Part shown: positions 9,977 through 18,108 of the stretch, one piece after another
How positions within the stretch are numbered: the stretch's first letter is position 1
How the letters are laid out: every line of letters starts with the position of its first letter
Source of the DNA: DASUPK01 sp963795665
Lineage (GTDB): Bacteria > Actinomycetota > Thermoleophilia > Solirubrobacterales > 70-9
Direction: 5' to 3'
DNA: 64,000 nt
Assembly (NCBI GenBank): GCA_963795665.1
Contig: CAWCIP010000013.1
Location: 124,001-188,000 of the forward strand
Translations under genes and position numbers: made by a program
Notes under the pieces: model-generated
What the model was told of the DNA's origin: nothing
Databases searched by the model: none
Seen by the model: the letters and a program-made list of their open reading frames with translations, nothing else

Positions 9977-10003
9977 AGATACCTATAAGATCAAAGGTAA
10001 TCT
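9977..10003. promoter_or_regulatory. Candidate MarR operator overlapping two divergent -10 boxes
   Basis: The half-sites AGATACCT (9977-9984) and AGGTAATCT (9995-10003) form an imperfect palindrome. The right half contains TAATCT, placed 8 nt before the marR ATG; the left half overlaps TATCTT on the minus strand ahead of the 30-aa gene. Binding here would shut both promoters, the usual autorepression layout of MarR regulators. Confidence 0.55.
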
Positions 10004-10011
10004 AAAGGCTA

Positions 10012-10452
10012 ATGGCACAGCACGACACTTCGCGCAAAGAGCAGCTCGGGAACGAGATCGCCGCCCTGATGAGCGGCGTGGCTCGGAGCTACCGCGCCGG
10101 TTTCGTTGCCTGCGCCGATCGGCTGCAACTCGGTCCAGGGGAAGCGCAGGCCCTCTGGCTACTGAACGCGGGCGGTGACGCGTCGACCGGTGAGCTGGCT
10201 CGCCGCCTGAACGTCGATCCCGCAAATACCTCGACCCTGCTGAGCAAGCTCGAGCGCCGAGGGCTCGTCCGGCGAGAGCCCGCGCCTCACGATCGGCGGA
10301 GGCGAATCGTTTCGCTGACCGCGAAGGGGCGCGAGACGAACAGAAGGCTCACCCATTGCATGGAGCGGCAACAAGGCGGCTTCAGCGAATTGACCACCAG
10401 CGAGCTCGTTGCCTTCCGCGATCTGCTGCGGCGCGTCGTCCGCCGAGGCTGA
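10012..10452 (+). CDS. MarR family transcriptional regulator
   Basis: A 146-aa winged-helix regulator of the MarR family, expected to bind DNA as a dimer and release on ligand or oxidant binding. The recognition region reads STGELARRLNVDPANTSTLLSKLERRGLV, seen around residues 58-86 (quoted in part: LARRLNVDPANTSTLL), followed by the wing PAPHDRRRRIVSLTAKG. It contains two cysteines, C34 and one near residue 117, so redox sensing is possible but not shown. The gene is divergent from the 30-aa peptide gene across a palindrome. Its start has TAATCT 8 nt upstream. Confidence 0.9.
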   Translation: MAQHDTSRKEQLGNEIAALMSGVARSYRAGFVACADRLQLGPGEAQALWLLNAGGDASTGELARRLNVDPANTSTLLSKLERRGLVRREPAPHDRRRRIVSLTAKGRETNRRLTHCMERQQGGFSELTTSELVAFRDLLRRVVRRG

Positions 10453-10462
10453 GGCGCTCAGC
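10448..10462. terminator. Short hairpin at the convergent ends of marR and the 54-aa gene
   Basis: GCTGAG and CTCAGC form a 6-bp stem with a 3-nt loop, spanning the marR stop codon and touching the stop of the convergent gene. No T-run follows, so it is a weak terminator candidate. Confidence 0.25.
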
Positions 10463-10626
10463 TAGGGCCGGGTCAGCCAGTCGATGATCGGCTGGGAGTA
10501 TCTGAGCAGGGCGCCGGTGAAGACGCCGCCGAGGAAGAGGAGGGCGTCGACCGGACCGGGGATGCCCAGCGCGTAGGCGATCACCATCACGCAACCGCCC
10601 AGGACTGTGAAGAGGACTACCTGCAC
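10462..10626 (-). CDS. 54-aa two-helix membrane protein at the end of trpFBA
   Basis: This frame of 54 codons starts with GTG 10 nt after the trpA stop and encodes two hydrophobic segments (about residues 2-19 and 27-41) separated by GIPGPVDA, ending with YSQPIIDWLTRP. It has a plausible start and stop, coding-like third-position GC, and fills the whole gap between trpA and marR. I do not recognise a family. The spacing suggests co-transcription with trpFBA and translational coupling to trpA. A role in tryptophan metabolism is not implied by the sequence. Confidence 0.6.
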   Translation of the reverse strand: MQVVLFTVLGGCVMVIAYALGIPGPVDALLFLGGVFTGALLRYSQPIIDWLTRP

Positions 10627-10636
10627 GGCCGAAAGC

Positions 10637-11443
10637 CTATCTGGCGAGCGCGGCGCGAGTTTCGCTCAGGAAAGCGCTGACGGCCGCGACAGCGGCGTCG
10701 CGATCGGGTGCATCCGCCACCTCGCGGACGAGCCGGGTGCCGATGATGACCCCGTCGGCGACCTCGCCGACGCCTGCCGCCTGCTTCGGCGTCGAGATCC
10801 CGAAGCCGACGGCGACCGGGACGCTCGCCGCTGCCTTCGTCGCCGCGATCAGATCTGCCAGCTCGCGCGGAAGCTCCTCGCGCTCGCCGGTTACGCCCTT
10901 CGTCGAGACGAGGTAGACGAAACCCTCAGCGCGCGAGCAGATCTCGGCGCGGCGCGCCGGTGGGGTGTTGGGCGCGACCAACGGGATCAGCGCGAGGCCG
11001 CGCTGACCGAGGGCCTCGGCGAGTGGATCGCGTTCCTCTAGTGGCAGGTCCGGGACGATCACGCCGGCCGCTCCGGCATCCGCTGCCTGGTCGGCTAGCT
11101 CGGCATGACCGGCGGCCAGAACCATGTTCACGTAGACCATCAGCGCCACGGGAATGCTCTCGCAGACGGCCTTGCAGGTCTCCAATACGGACTCGAGAGT
11201 TGCTCCGGCCTTCAGTGCTGCGGTGTCCGCGGCGTGGATCACCGGCCCGTCGGCGAGCGGGTCGGAGAACGGAACACCCAGCTCGATCAGATCAGCGCCG
11301 GCATCGGCGTAGGCGCGGGCGACGGCGGTCGCGGTCTCCTGATCGGGAAAGCCGCCCATCAGGTAGGGCATCAGCGCCGCGCGACCGTCATCACGTGCCG
11401 CCGCGAATGCGCCCTCGATGGAGGTGGTGGTCGCCTCAGCCAT
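10637..11443 (-). CDS. trpA: Tryptophan synthase alpha chain
   Basis: A 268-aa TIM-barrel subunit that cleaves indole-3-glycerol phosphate to indole and glyceraldehyde 3-phosphate, passing indole through a tunnel to TrpB. The catalytic residues lie in DLIELGVPFSDPLADGP (Glu54 and Asp65). The phosphate-binding region near the end shows VAVGFGISTP. Its start overlaps trpB by 8 nt, as is usual for coupled synthesis of the two subunits. The length is normal for the family. Confidence 0.97.
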   Translation of the reverse strand: MAEATTTSIEGAFAAARDDGRAALMPYLMGGFPDQETATAVARAYADAGADLIELGVPFSDPLADGPVIHAADTAALKAGATLESVLETCKAVCESIPVALMVYVNMVLAAGHAELADQAADAGAAGVIVPDLPLEERDPLAEALGQRGLALIPLVAPNTPPARRAEICSRAEGFVYLVSTKGVTGEREELPRELADLIAATKAAASVPVAVGFGISTPKQAAGVGEVADGVIIGTRLVREVADAPDRDAAVAAVSAFLSETRAALAR

Positions 11444-12611
11444 CGAGCTCGGCGAGCTTCGCCGTCACCTCGTCCATGTCCTTGTCGCCCCGGCCGGAGA
11501 GCGTGAGGACGTCGTAGCCGTCTCCCCCGCCGTGCTCCAGTAGCCAGGCGATGGCGTGTGCCGGCTCGAGCGCGGGGATGATCCCCTCCAGCCTGGCGAG
11601 CTCCCGAAATGCGCGCAGGGCCTCGACATCCGTGGCGGACTCGTAGGTCGCGCGGCCGGAGTCCCGCAGGAAGGCGTGCTCGGGACCGACGCCCGGATAG
11701 TCGAGCCCGGCAGAGACCGAATGCGCTTCGAGGATCTGGCCCTCGGTGTCGGCGAGCACGGACGAGAAGGCACCGTGCAGAACGCCGTTGCTGCCGGCGA
11801 TCAGCGAGGCGCCGTGGTGGCCGCTGTCGAGACCCTCGCCGGCGGCCTCGACCCCGACCAGCTCGACGGCGTCGTCGAGGAACGCATGGAAGCTGCCGAT
11901 CGCGTTGGAGCCGCCGCCGACGCAGGCGATCACCCGGCCGGGCAGCTCACCCTCGGCTGCGAGGGACTGCGAGCGGGCCTCGTCGCCGATAACTCGCTGG
12001 AGGTCACGCACGAGGGCCGGATAGGGCGCGGGCCCGACGACCGAGCCGATCACGTAGTGAGTGCTCCCGACCGTGGCAACCCAGTCGCGAATGGCGGCAC
12101 TGACAGCCTCCTTCAGGGTGCGTGCTCCGGCCTCGACCGGGATCACCTCGGCCCCGAGGAGCCTCATCCGGTCGACGTTGGGCGCCTGGCGGCGGATGTC
12201 CTCGGTGCCCATGTAGACGGCGCACTCGAGGCCGAACAGGGCGCATGCGGTCGCGGTCGCGACGCCGTGCTGGCCCGCCCCGGTCTCGGCGATCACCCTG
12301 GTCTTGCCCATTCGCCGGGCGAGCAGAGCCTGGCCGACGGCGTTGTTGATCTTGTGGGCGCCGGTGTGGGCGAGGTCCTCGCGCTTCAGGTAGACGCGGC
12401 GGCCGACACGCTCGGATAGCCGCTCGGCCAGATACAGGGGCGTCGGCCTCCCGACGAAGTCGCGCAGCAGCGTTGACAGCTCGGACTGGAACCCCTCGTC
12501 CTCGCGCGCCTCGCTCCAGGCGGCGCTGAGCTCATCGAGCCCGGCGACCAGCGCCTCGGGGACGAATCGGCCGCCGTAAGGGCCGAAGTGCTCCTCGACC
12601 GCGGTGCTCAC
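11436..12611 (-). CDS. trpB: Tryptophan synthase beta chain
   Basis: A 391-aa PLP enzyme joining indole and serine to make tryptophan. The PLP lysine is K87 in HTGAHKINNAVGQ, and the phosphate-binding loop is CVGGGSNAIG. The loop RREDLAHTGAHK matches the TrpB1 type that works with TrpA. It overlaps trpF by 4 nt and trpA by 8 nt, so trpF-trpB-trpA should be one coupled operon. The protein is full length. Confidence 0.97.
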   Translation of the reverse strand: MSTAVEEHFGPYGGRFVPEALVAGLDELSAAWSEAREDEGFQSELSTLLRDFVGRPTPLYLAERLSERVGRRVYLKREDLAHTGAHKINNAVGQALLARRMGKTRVIAETGAGQHGVATATACALFGLECAVYMGTEDIRRQAPNVDRMRLLGAEVIPVEAGARTLKEAVSAAIRDWVATVGSTHYVIGSVVGPAPYPALVRDLQRVIGDEARSQSLAAEGELPGRVIACVGGGSNAIGSFHAFLDDAVELVGVEAAGEGLDSGHHGASLIAGSNGVLHGAFSSVLADTEGQILEAHSVSAGLDYPGVGPEHAFLRDSGRATYESATDVEALRAFRELARLEGIIPALEPAHAIAWLLEHGGGDGYDVLTLSGRGDKDMDEVTAKLAELDG

Positions 12612-13255
12612 GGCGATCCGGCCCTGGTGGGCAGCTGAACCCCGGCGGCCTCGAGAAAGGCCTCGACCTTGGCGTGATCCTTGCGCCCCGGCTCCGCCTC
12701 GACTCCGCTGACGACGTCGACCGCGAACGGCTTCACCCGGTCGATCGCCTCGGCGACGTTGTCCGGGGTGAGCCCGCCGGCCAGCACCATCGGGATCTTG
12801 GAGCGCCGCTTCGCGACCAGGTCCCAGTCGAAGCTCTGACCGGTGCCTCCGTGAATGCCGTGCCAGTAGGCGTCGAACAGGTGGAGGTCCGTGCGAAAGG
12901 CCTCGGCGGCCTGGACGTCGGCTGCGCTGGTGACCCGCATCGCCTTCATCACCTTGGCCCCGGTGCGGCGGCGCGCCTCAACGCAGAATGCCGGGCCCTC
13001 CTCCCCGTGGAACTGCAGCAGGGTGAGGTTCTCGCGCTCGGCGGCGTCGATCACCTCCTCCAGGGTCGCGTTGACGAACACGCCCGCGATCTCGCAGCGG
13101 CGCTTGAGCGCCGCGCCGATCTCCTCGGCGACCTCGGGGCGCACGAAGCGGGGGCTCTCGGGGTGATGAATCAGCCCGATCGCCCAGGCGCCATGACTCG
13201 CCGCGTGCTCGGCGTCGGCGAGGTTCGTCATACCGCAGACCTTGACCTTGGTCAT
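12608..13255 (-). CDS. trpF: Phosphoribosylanthranilate isomerase
   Basis: A 215-aa TIM-barrel enzyme converting phosphoribosylanthranilate to its deoxyribulose form, the third step to tryptophan. KVCGMTN at the start carries the catalytic cysteine, and the catalytic aspartate is expected in LFDAYWHG. The C-terminal phosphate-binding GGLTPDNV and VDVVSGVEAEPGRKD are typical. It is the first gene of trpF-trpB-trpA, apart from trpEGDC 4 kb away. TACCCT lies 6 nt before its ATG. Confidence 0.95.
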   Translation of the reverse strand: MTKVKVCGMTNLADAEHAASHGAWAIGLIHHPESPRFVRPEVAEEIGAALKRRCEIAGVFVNATLEEVIDAAERENLTLLQFHGEEGPAFCVEARRRTGAKVMKAMRVTSAADVQAAEAFRTDLHLFDAYWHGIHGGTGQSFDWDLVAKRRSKIPMVLAGGLTPDNVAEAIDRVKPFAVDVVSGVEAEPGRKDHAKVEAFLEAAGVQLPTRAGSP

Positions 13256-13261
13256 GAGTCA

Positions 13262-13267
13262 AGGGTA
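13262..13267 (-). promoter_or_regulatory. -10 hexamer for trpF
   Basis: TACCCT lies 6 nt before the trpF ATG, with no Shine-Dalgarno. It marks the head of the trpFBA operon and is divergent from the cfa promoter. Confidence 0.45.
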
Positions 13268-13309
13268 GGCGGATTCATCGATCTTCCATGCGAGCAGGCA
13301 TTCCGGGAG

Positions 13310-13315
13310 TAGGCT
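13310..13315 (+). promoter_or_regulatory. -10 hexamer for the cyclopropane synthase gene
   Basis: TAGGCT lies 8 nt before the ATG at 13324; this supports that ATG over the one at 13288. Confidence 0.45.
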
Positions 13316-13323
13316 GCGGGTCG

Positions 13324-14571
13324 ATGACCGCCATCGAGGGAGCCGCAAGGCGACTGGCCCTGAGCGCTTTCTCCCGCATACACGGCGGGCGGCTGGAGCT
13401 GATCGAGCCCGATGGCCGGAGGCTGGGGTTCGGCGACCTCGGCGCGGACCTCGCCGCCACCGTGGAGATCCGCTCGACGAAGTTCTGGCGTGCCATCCTC
13501 GGAGGCAGCGTCGGCCTGGGCGAGGCGTATCGCGACGGCATCTGGGAGTGCAAGGAGCTCGTTTCGCTGATTCGGATCGCCTGCCGGAACCTGGGGTCGC
13601 TCGACGCCTGGCGGCGGCGCCTCCACCCCCTGCTCGTCCCCTTGGAGAAGACGCTCTGGCGGGTCCCACGGAACAGCCGCGGCGCCTCACGCCGCCATAT
13701 CTCTGCCCACTACGACCTTGGCAACGACCTGTTCGCGCTCTACCTCGACGAGTCGATGATGTACTCGTCTGCGGTCTTCCCGAACCCGGAGGCGACCCTC
13801 GCCGAGGGGCAGCAGAATCGGCTCGAGCGAATCTGCCGGGCGCTCGAGCTCGGCCCTGACGACCACCTGCTCGAGATCGGCACCGGATGGGGTGCGATGG
13901 CGGCGTACGCGGCGAGCAACTTCGGCTGCCGGGTGACCAGCACGACGATCTCCCAGGAGCAGCGCGAGGGAGCCCTGCGGCGGATCCGGGACGCTGGAGT
14001 CGAGGATCGCGTCACCGTCCTGCTCGACGACTATCGGGACCTCCGCGGCCGCTACTCGAAGCTCGTCTCGCTCGAGATGATCGAGGCGGTCGGCTGGCAG
14101 TACTTCGACCTCTTCTTCCGCCGCTGCTCGGAGCTGCTCGAGCCCGACGGCCTCTTCTTCCTGCAGGCGATCGTGATCGACGACCGGCTCTACGAGCAGG
14201 AGAAGGCGGCGCGGAGCTTCTCCAACAAGCTGATCTTTCCGGGCGGGTGCCTGCCGTCGGTCGAGGTGATCCAGCGCTCCATCGCCCGCGAGACCGACAT
14301 GAGCATGGTCTGGCTCGATGAGATCGGGGCCCACTACGCCCGCACGCTCGAGCTCTGGCGCGAGCGCTTCATCGCCAACTCGGACCTCGCCGGCGAGCTC
14401 GGATACGACGAGCCGTTCCGCCGCCTGTGGACGCTCTGGCTCGCGATGAGCGAGGCGGGCTTCCGTGAGCGCCGCCTGCGGGACGTGCAGGTGCTGTTCG
14501 CGAAGCCGCAACACTCGAGTACCGTCACGGACGAGGCATGGCCGAGGGCGACGGCAAGACAGTCCTGGTAA
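13324..14571 (+). CDS. Cyclopropane-fatty-acyl-phospholipid synthase family methyltransferase
   Basis: A 415-aa S-adenosylmethionine-dependent enzyme of the CFAS family, which adds a methylene (or methyl) group to unsaturated acyl chains of membrane lipids. The N-terminal lipid-binding part is followed by ISAHYDLGNDLFALYLD, SMMYSSAVF and the SAM loop LEIGTGWGAMA. The late segments QAIVIDD and FIFPGG-like KLIFPGGCLP are family hallmarks. The ATG at 13324 gives the normal N-terminus and has a well-placed -10 box. It overlaps the next gene by 34 nt, so the two are probably coupled. The exact lipid modification is not known. Confidence 0.93.
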   Translation: MTAIEGAARRLALSAFSRIHGGRLELIEPDGRRLGFGDLGADLAATVEIRSTKFWRAILGGSVGLGEAYRDGIWECKELVSLIRIACRNLGSLDAWRRRLHPLLVPLEKTLWRVPRNSRGASRRHISAHYDLGNDLFALYLDESMMYSSAVFPNPEATLAEGQQNRLERICRALELGPDDHLLEIGTGWGAMAAYAASNFGCRVTSTTISQEQREGALRRIRDAGVEDRVTVLLDDYRDLRGRYSKLVSLEMIEAVGWQYFDLFFRRCSELLEPDGLFFLQAIVIDDRLYEQEKAARSFSNKLIFPGGCLPSVEVIQRSIARETDMSMVWLDEIGAHYARTLELWRERFIANSDLAGELGYDEPFRRLWTLWLAMSEAGFRERRLRDVQVLFAKPQHSSTVTDEAWPRATARQSW

Positions 14572-15584
14572 CCGGAGGGTCCGGCTACCTCGGCGGCTGG
14601 TGCGTCATCAGCCTGCTCGAGCGCGGCTACCGGGTGAGGACCACCGTCCGCAACCCGTCGCGAGAGCGCGACGTCCACACTGCCGTCGAGTCGCAGGTCG
14701 ATCCCGGCGGCCGCCTGACTGTGCACCAGGCCGACCTGATGAGCGATGAGCATTGGTCACACGCGATCGAGGGTTGCGACTACGTGCTCCACGTCGCCTC
14801 GCCCTTCCCCCCCAAGCAGCCGAAGGACCACGACGAGCTGATCGTCCCGGCGCGCGAGGGCACCCTGCGGGTGCTGCGCGAGTCCCTGGATGCCGGCGTC
14901 AAGCGGGTCGTGGTCACGTCGTCGATCGCGGCGGTCAGGCTCGCCAAGGGCGCCGACACCCACACACTGACGGAGGACGATTGGACCGACCCGGACGAGC
15001 CCGGCCTGACGCCGTATGTCCGCTCGAAGACGATCGCCGAGCAGGCTGCCTGGGACCTGGTCAACAAACGCGGCGAGCAGGATCGCCTGGCGGTGGTCAA
15101 TCCCGGCGCGATCATCGGCCCGGTGCTGAACGACGACATCTCCTATTCGATCGAGTCGATCGAGCGGCTGCTCAAGGGGATGCCGGGCGTGCCCAGGCTC
15201 GGCTTCAGCTTCGTCGACGTCCGAGACGTGGCGGACCTGGAGATCAGGGCGATGACGGCTCCCGAGGCCGGCGGCCAGCGCTTCATCGCGGTCACGAAGT
15301 TCCTGTGGTTTGCGGAGACCGCGGAGATCCTGCGAGATCGCCTCGGCGACGCCGCCTCCAAGGTCCCGACACGGAGGATCCCGGACTTCGTCGTGCGCGG
15401 CATGGCCCTCTTCGACGGCGGCATCCGGTCAGTGGTGGGCGGTCTCGGAAAGCGCACCGAGCTCAGCTCGGAGAAGGCGCGGAGCACGCTCGGCTGGGCG
15501 CCGCGCCCGATCGAGGACACCATCGCCGAGACGGGCGAGAGCCTGGTCGAGCACGGCGTGGTGGCCGCGCCGTCCCCCGGCTGA
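14538..15584 (+). CDS. NAD(P)-dependent reductase of the dihydroflavonol/aldehyde reductase SDR type
   Basis: A 348-aa extended SDR protein. The cofactor loop is VTGGSGYLGGW, the active-site tyrosine and lysine are in YVRSKTIAE, and VVTSSIAAV supplies the serine region. It resembles the group annotated as dihydroflavonol-4-reductase or methylglyoxal/aldehyde reductases, whose bacterial substrates are mostly unknown. It begins 34 nt inside the cyclopropane synthase gene, suggesting an operon with it and the SnoaL-like gene that follows after 11 nt. Confidence 0.88.
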   Translation: MAEGDGKTVLVTGGSGYLGGWCVISLLERGYRVRTTVRNPSRERDVHTAVESQVDPGGRLTVHQADLMSDEHWSHAIEGCDYVLHVASPFPPKQPKDHDELIVPAREGTLRVLRESLDAGVKRVVVTSSIAAVRLAKGADTHTLTEDDWTDPDEPGLTPYVRSKTIAEQAAWDLVNKRGEQDRLAVVNPGAIIGPVLNDDISYSIESIERLLKGMPGVPRLGFSFVDVRDVADLEIRAMTAPEAGGQRFIAVTKFLWFAETAEILRDRLGDAASKVPTRRIPDFVVRGMALFDGGIRSVVGGLGKRTELSSEKARSTLGWAPRPIEDTIAETGESLVEHGVVAAPSPG

Positions 15585-15595
15585 AGGAACACGTG

Positions 15596-15997
15596 ATGGG
15601 CCCCAGTCCCGAGAGTGGAACGGCATTCGTGGAGCGGTATGGGCAGACCTGGGAGAGCTGGGACGTGGACGCTTTCCTTGACCTGTTCGCCGATGAGGTC
15701 GTGTACGTGGCTCACCCGACCGAGGAGACCGTGCTGGGAAGGGAGGCGCTCGGGGAGTATCTCCGCAAGGAACAGGGCGAGCAGGGCGAGGTCCATGTGG
15801 AAATGGGCAGGCCGATAGTCGAGGGAGACCATGTCGCGGCCGAGTTCTGGGTGACAGCAGTCAATCGCGGGAGGGAGGCGACGATCGCCGGTTGCCTCGT
15901 GGCCCAGCTGGACGCTGACGGTCGCTGCACCCAATTCCGCGAGTACTGGTTCGACGTCGAGGGGCGTACCGCCGCCCCGAGCGCCTGGGGGAAGTAG
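15596..15997 (+). CDS. SnoaL-like / NTF2-fold protein
   Basis: A 133-aa protein of the SnoaL-like NTF2 fold: AFVERYGQTWESWDVDAFLDLFADEVVY at the N-terminus (read as FVERYGQTWESWD) and FREYWFDVEG at the end. The fold is used for isomerases, hydratases and small-molecule binding, and no catalytic residues can be assigned. AAGGA lies about 8 nt before the ATG, which decides the start. It is the third gene behind the cyclopropane synthase. Confidence 0.82.
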   Translation: MGPSPESGTAFVERYGQTWESWDVDAFLDLFADEVVYVAHPTEETVLGREALGEYLRKEQGEQGEVHVEMGRPIVEGDHVAAEFWVTAVNRGREATIAGCLVAQLDADGRCTQFREYWFDVEGRTAAPSAWGK

Positions 15998-16019
15998 GCG
16001 GCCGGGCTTGTCCGATCGC

Positions 16020-17246
16020 CTAAGGCAGCGAGCTGGAGTTCGAATCCTGGACGTGTGACGGCCGGTCGCCGAGCTTGACCGTGACGTCCTTCTGCTGCCC
16101 GCCGCTGAAGACGGTCAGGGTGATCTCGTCGCCGGGCTTGTGCTCGTTGACGGTCGAGACGACATCGTCCATCCCGCTGATTTGCTTGCCGTCGACCTTC
16201 GTGATGATGTCGCCGCCGACCGGGAAGGTCTGTCCGGCGATCGTCGCCTGACCGGTGGCACCCTTGATCCCGGCGTCGGCCGCGGGGCCCCCGCTGAGAA
16301 CGCGCTCGATCAGGACACCCTGGCTGACGGGCAGGTTGAGCGCGTGGGCGATATCCGGGGTGATGTCTCCGCCGGAGATCCCCAGATAGGCCTGGTGGAC
16401 CTGGCCGCCGTTCTCGAGCTGCGAGACGACGTCGGCCGCGGTCTTGATCGGAACGGCGAAGCCGATTCCGACGTTGCCGCCGCTCTGGCTCTCGATCTGG
16501 GAGTTGATCCCGATCACCTGGCCGTCGCCGTCGATCAGCGGGCCCCCGGAGTTGCCGGGGTTGATCGCGGCATCGGTCTGGATGACGTCGCTGATCGAGA
16601 AGCCGTTGGGCGCCTGGATCTGCCGCTGGAGCGCCGACACGATTCCGCTTGTCACCGTCCTGTCGAGGGCGAAGGGGTTGCCGATCGCGACCACCGGGTC
16701 GCCGACCTGGACCTTCGAGGAGTCGCCGAGCTGCAGCGGCTGGGCGCCCTCGGTGTTGTCCACCTTGAGCAGGGCGACGTCGCTCGAGGGATCCGTGCCG
16801 ACGACCTGGGCATCCTGCTCGGCGCCATTGCCGAGCTGAACGGTCACCTTCTTCGCTCCCTCGACGACGTGGGCGTTGGTGAGGACGTGGCCGTCGTTGT
16901 CGATCAGGAAGCCGGAGCCGGTCGCCTCGCTTTGCTGCTGCTGCGGGAAACCGAAGACCGACTGCGTCTTCTGCACGATCTGCGAGCGGATGAAGGCGAC
17001 GCCCCCGGCGTCACGCTGGTAGATGTCGTGGACCGTGAGGCCCTTGCTGGAGTCGCTCGCCGGCCTGGCGAGAGCGGCCGGGGCGATCACGGCGGAGGAG
17101 CTGTCGTTGCTCGTATCGACCGCGCCGGCCTTGATCAGGACGACCCCCGCGATCAGGACTACGAGGCCCCCGGCCACTGCCGACCCGAAGCTGGTCGAGA
17201 GGAAACTCTTCAGCGACTGCATGCGAGCCAGTCTGCGACCCGGCAC
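16020..17246 (-). CDS. HtrA/DegP-like trypsin-type serine protease with PDZ domain
   Basis: A 408-aa membrane-anchored S1C protease for quality control of proteins outside the membrane. One transmembrane anchor spans about residues 20-40. The protease triad is His126 (TNAHVVE), Asp156 (SSDVALL) and Ser233 (NPGNSGGPL). One PDZ domain occupies about residues 285-395. The GTG start at 17246 is favoured because TAGGGT lies 7 nt upstream; an ATG at 17222 is the alternative. It follows trpC on the same strand but has its own promoter candidate. Confidence 0.93.
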   Translation of the reverse strand: MPGRRLARMQSLKSFLSTSFGSAVAGGLVVLIAGVVLIKAGAVDTSNDSSSAVIAPAALARPASDSSKGLTVHDIYQRDAGGVAFIRSQIVQKTQSVFGFPQQQQSEATGSGFLIDNDGHVLTNAHVVEGAKKVTVQLGNGAEQDAQVVGTDPSSDVALLKVDNTEGAQPLQLGDSSKVQVGDPVVAIGNPFALDRTVTSGIVSALQRQIQAPNGFSISDVIQTDAAINPGNSGGPLIDGDGQVIGINSQIESQSGGNVGIGFAVPIKTAADVVSQLENGGQVHQAYLGISGGDITPDIAHALNLPVSQGVLIERVLSGGPAADAGIKGATGQATIAGQTFPVGGDIITKVDGKQISGMDDVVSTVNEHKPGDEITLTVFSGGQQKDVTVKLGDRPSHVQDSNSSSLP

Positions 17247-17252
17247 TTAACC

Positions 17253-17268
17253 GACCCTAAGCAGGGTC
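17253..17268. promoter_or_regulatory. Inverted repeat containing the htrA -10 hexamer
   Basis: GACCCT and AGGGTC form a 6-bp stem with a 4-nt loop. The minus-strand -10 candidate TAGGGT (17254-17259) is inside it, 7 nt before the htrA GTG. It could be an operator, or a weak terminator after trpC. Confidence 0.35.
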
Positions 17269-17286
17269 TACGGGTTCTCTAATAAC

Positions 17287-18093
17287 TCAGGGAAGGAGGT
17301 GCTCGCGGGTCGAGTCCTCATCGGCGATCAGCTCTCTGAGCTTCGCGCCGGGGTCGTCGGCCCGCATCAGAGCCTCGCCGATCAGCACCGCATCCACGCC
17401 GACCCGACCCAGCTCCTCGAGGGTGCTGCGATCGGCTACCCCGCTCTCCGAGACGACCGTCTTGCCCGCCGGCACGTCCGTGATCAGCTCGAAGGTCGTC
17501 TGAACGTCGACCGTGAAGTCATCGAGGTTGCGGTTGTTGATGCCGATCACCTCGGCGTCGACGGTCAGTGCGGTCTCGAGCTCCGCCTCCTTGTGGACCT
17601 CGACGATCACGTCCAGGTCCAGCTCGCGAGCCTCGGCGTGAAGCCCGGCCAGCCGCTCCGGATCGAGTGCGGCGACGATCAGCAGCACGGCGTCCGCGCC
17701 CGCCACGGCGGCCTCGTAGAGCTGGTAGCGGTCGACCGTGAAGTCCTTCTGCAGGACCGGCAGCGCGCAGCCGGCGCGAGCCTCGCGCAGGTCGTCGAGC
17801 GAGCCACCGAAGTGAGGTGCTTCCGTCAGCACCGAGATTGCGGCGGCGCCCGCTTCGTCGTACCCGCGCGCAATCTCAGCGGGGGTGGCCCCCGCCCGGA
17901 TCTCGCCGGCGCTGGGCGAGCGCCGCTTGAACTCCGCGATCACCGACAGACCGGGCCTCACCAGAGCCTCGCCGAACGGGCGCTGCTCCGGTCTCTCCGC
18001 CAGCTTCCCTTCGAGCTCCTCAAGAGGAATCTCGGCACGTCGTCGCTCAGCGCCTGCCCGCGCGGACCCGACCAGCTCTTCGATCATGGCCAT
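17287..18093 (-). CDS. trpC: Indole-3-glycerol phosphate synthase
   Basis: A 268-aa TIM-barrel enzyme closing the indole ring. IAEFKRRSPSAG near residue 52, VLQKDFTVD near 112 and GINNRNL-DFTVD are the standard catalytic and substrate-binding motifs, and VSESGV is near the end. The gene is monofunctional, with TrpF encoded separately. It follows trpD by 15 nt and closes the hisIE-trpE-trpG-trpD-trpC series. Confidence 0.97.
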   Translation of the reverse strand: MAMIEELVGSARAGAERRRAEIPLEELEGKLAERPEQRPFGEALVRPGLSVIAEFKRRSPSAGEIRAGATPAEIARGYDEAGAAAISVLTEAPHFGGSLDDLREARAGCALPVLQKDFTVDRYQLYEAAVAGADAVLLIVAALDPERLAGLHAEARELDLDVIVEVHKEAELETALTVDAEVIGINNRNLDDFTVDVQTTFELITDVPAGKTVVSESGVADRSTLEELGRVGVDAVLIGEALMRADDPGAKLRELIADEDSTREHLLP

Positions 18094-18108
18094 CTCGTCC
18101 GCTGGACC

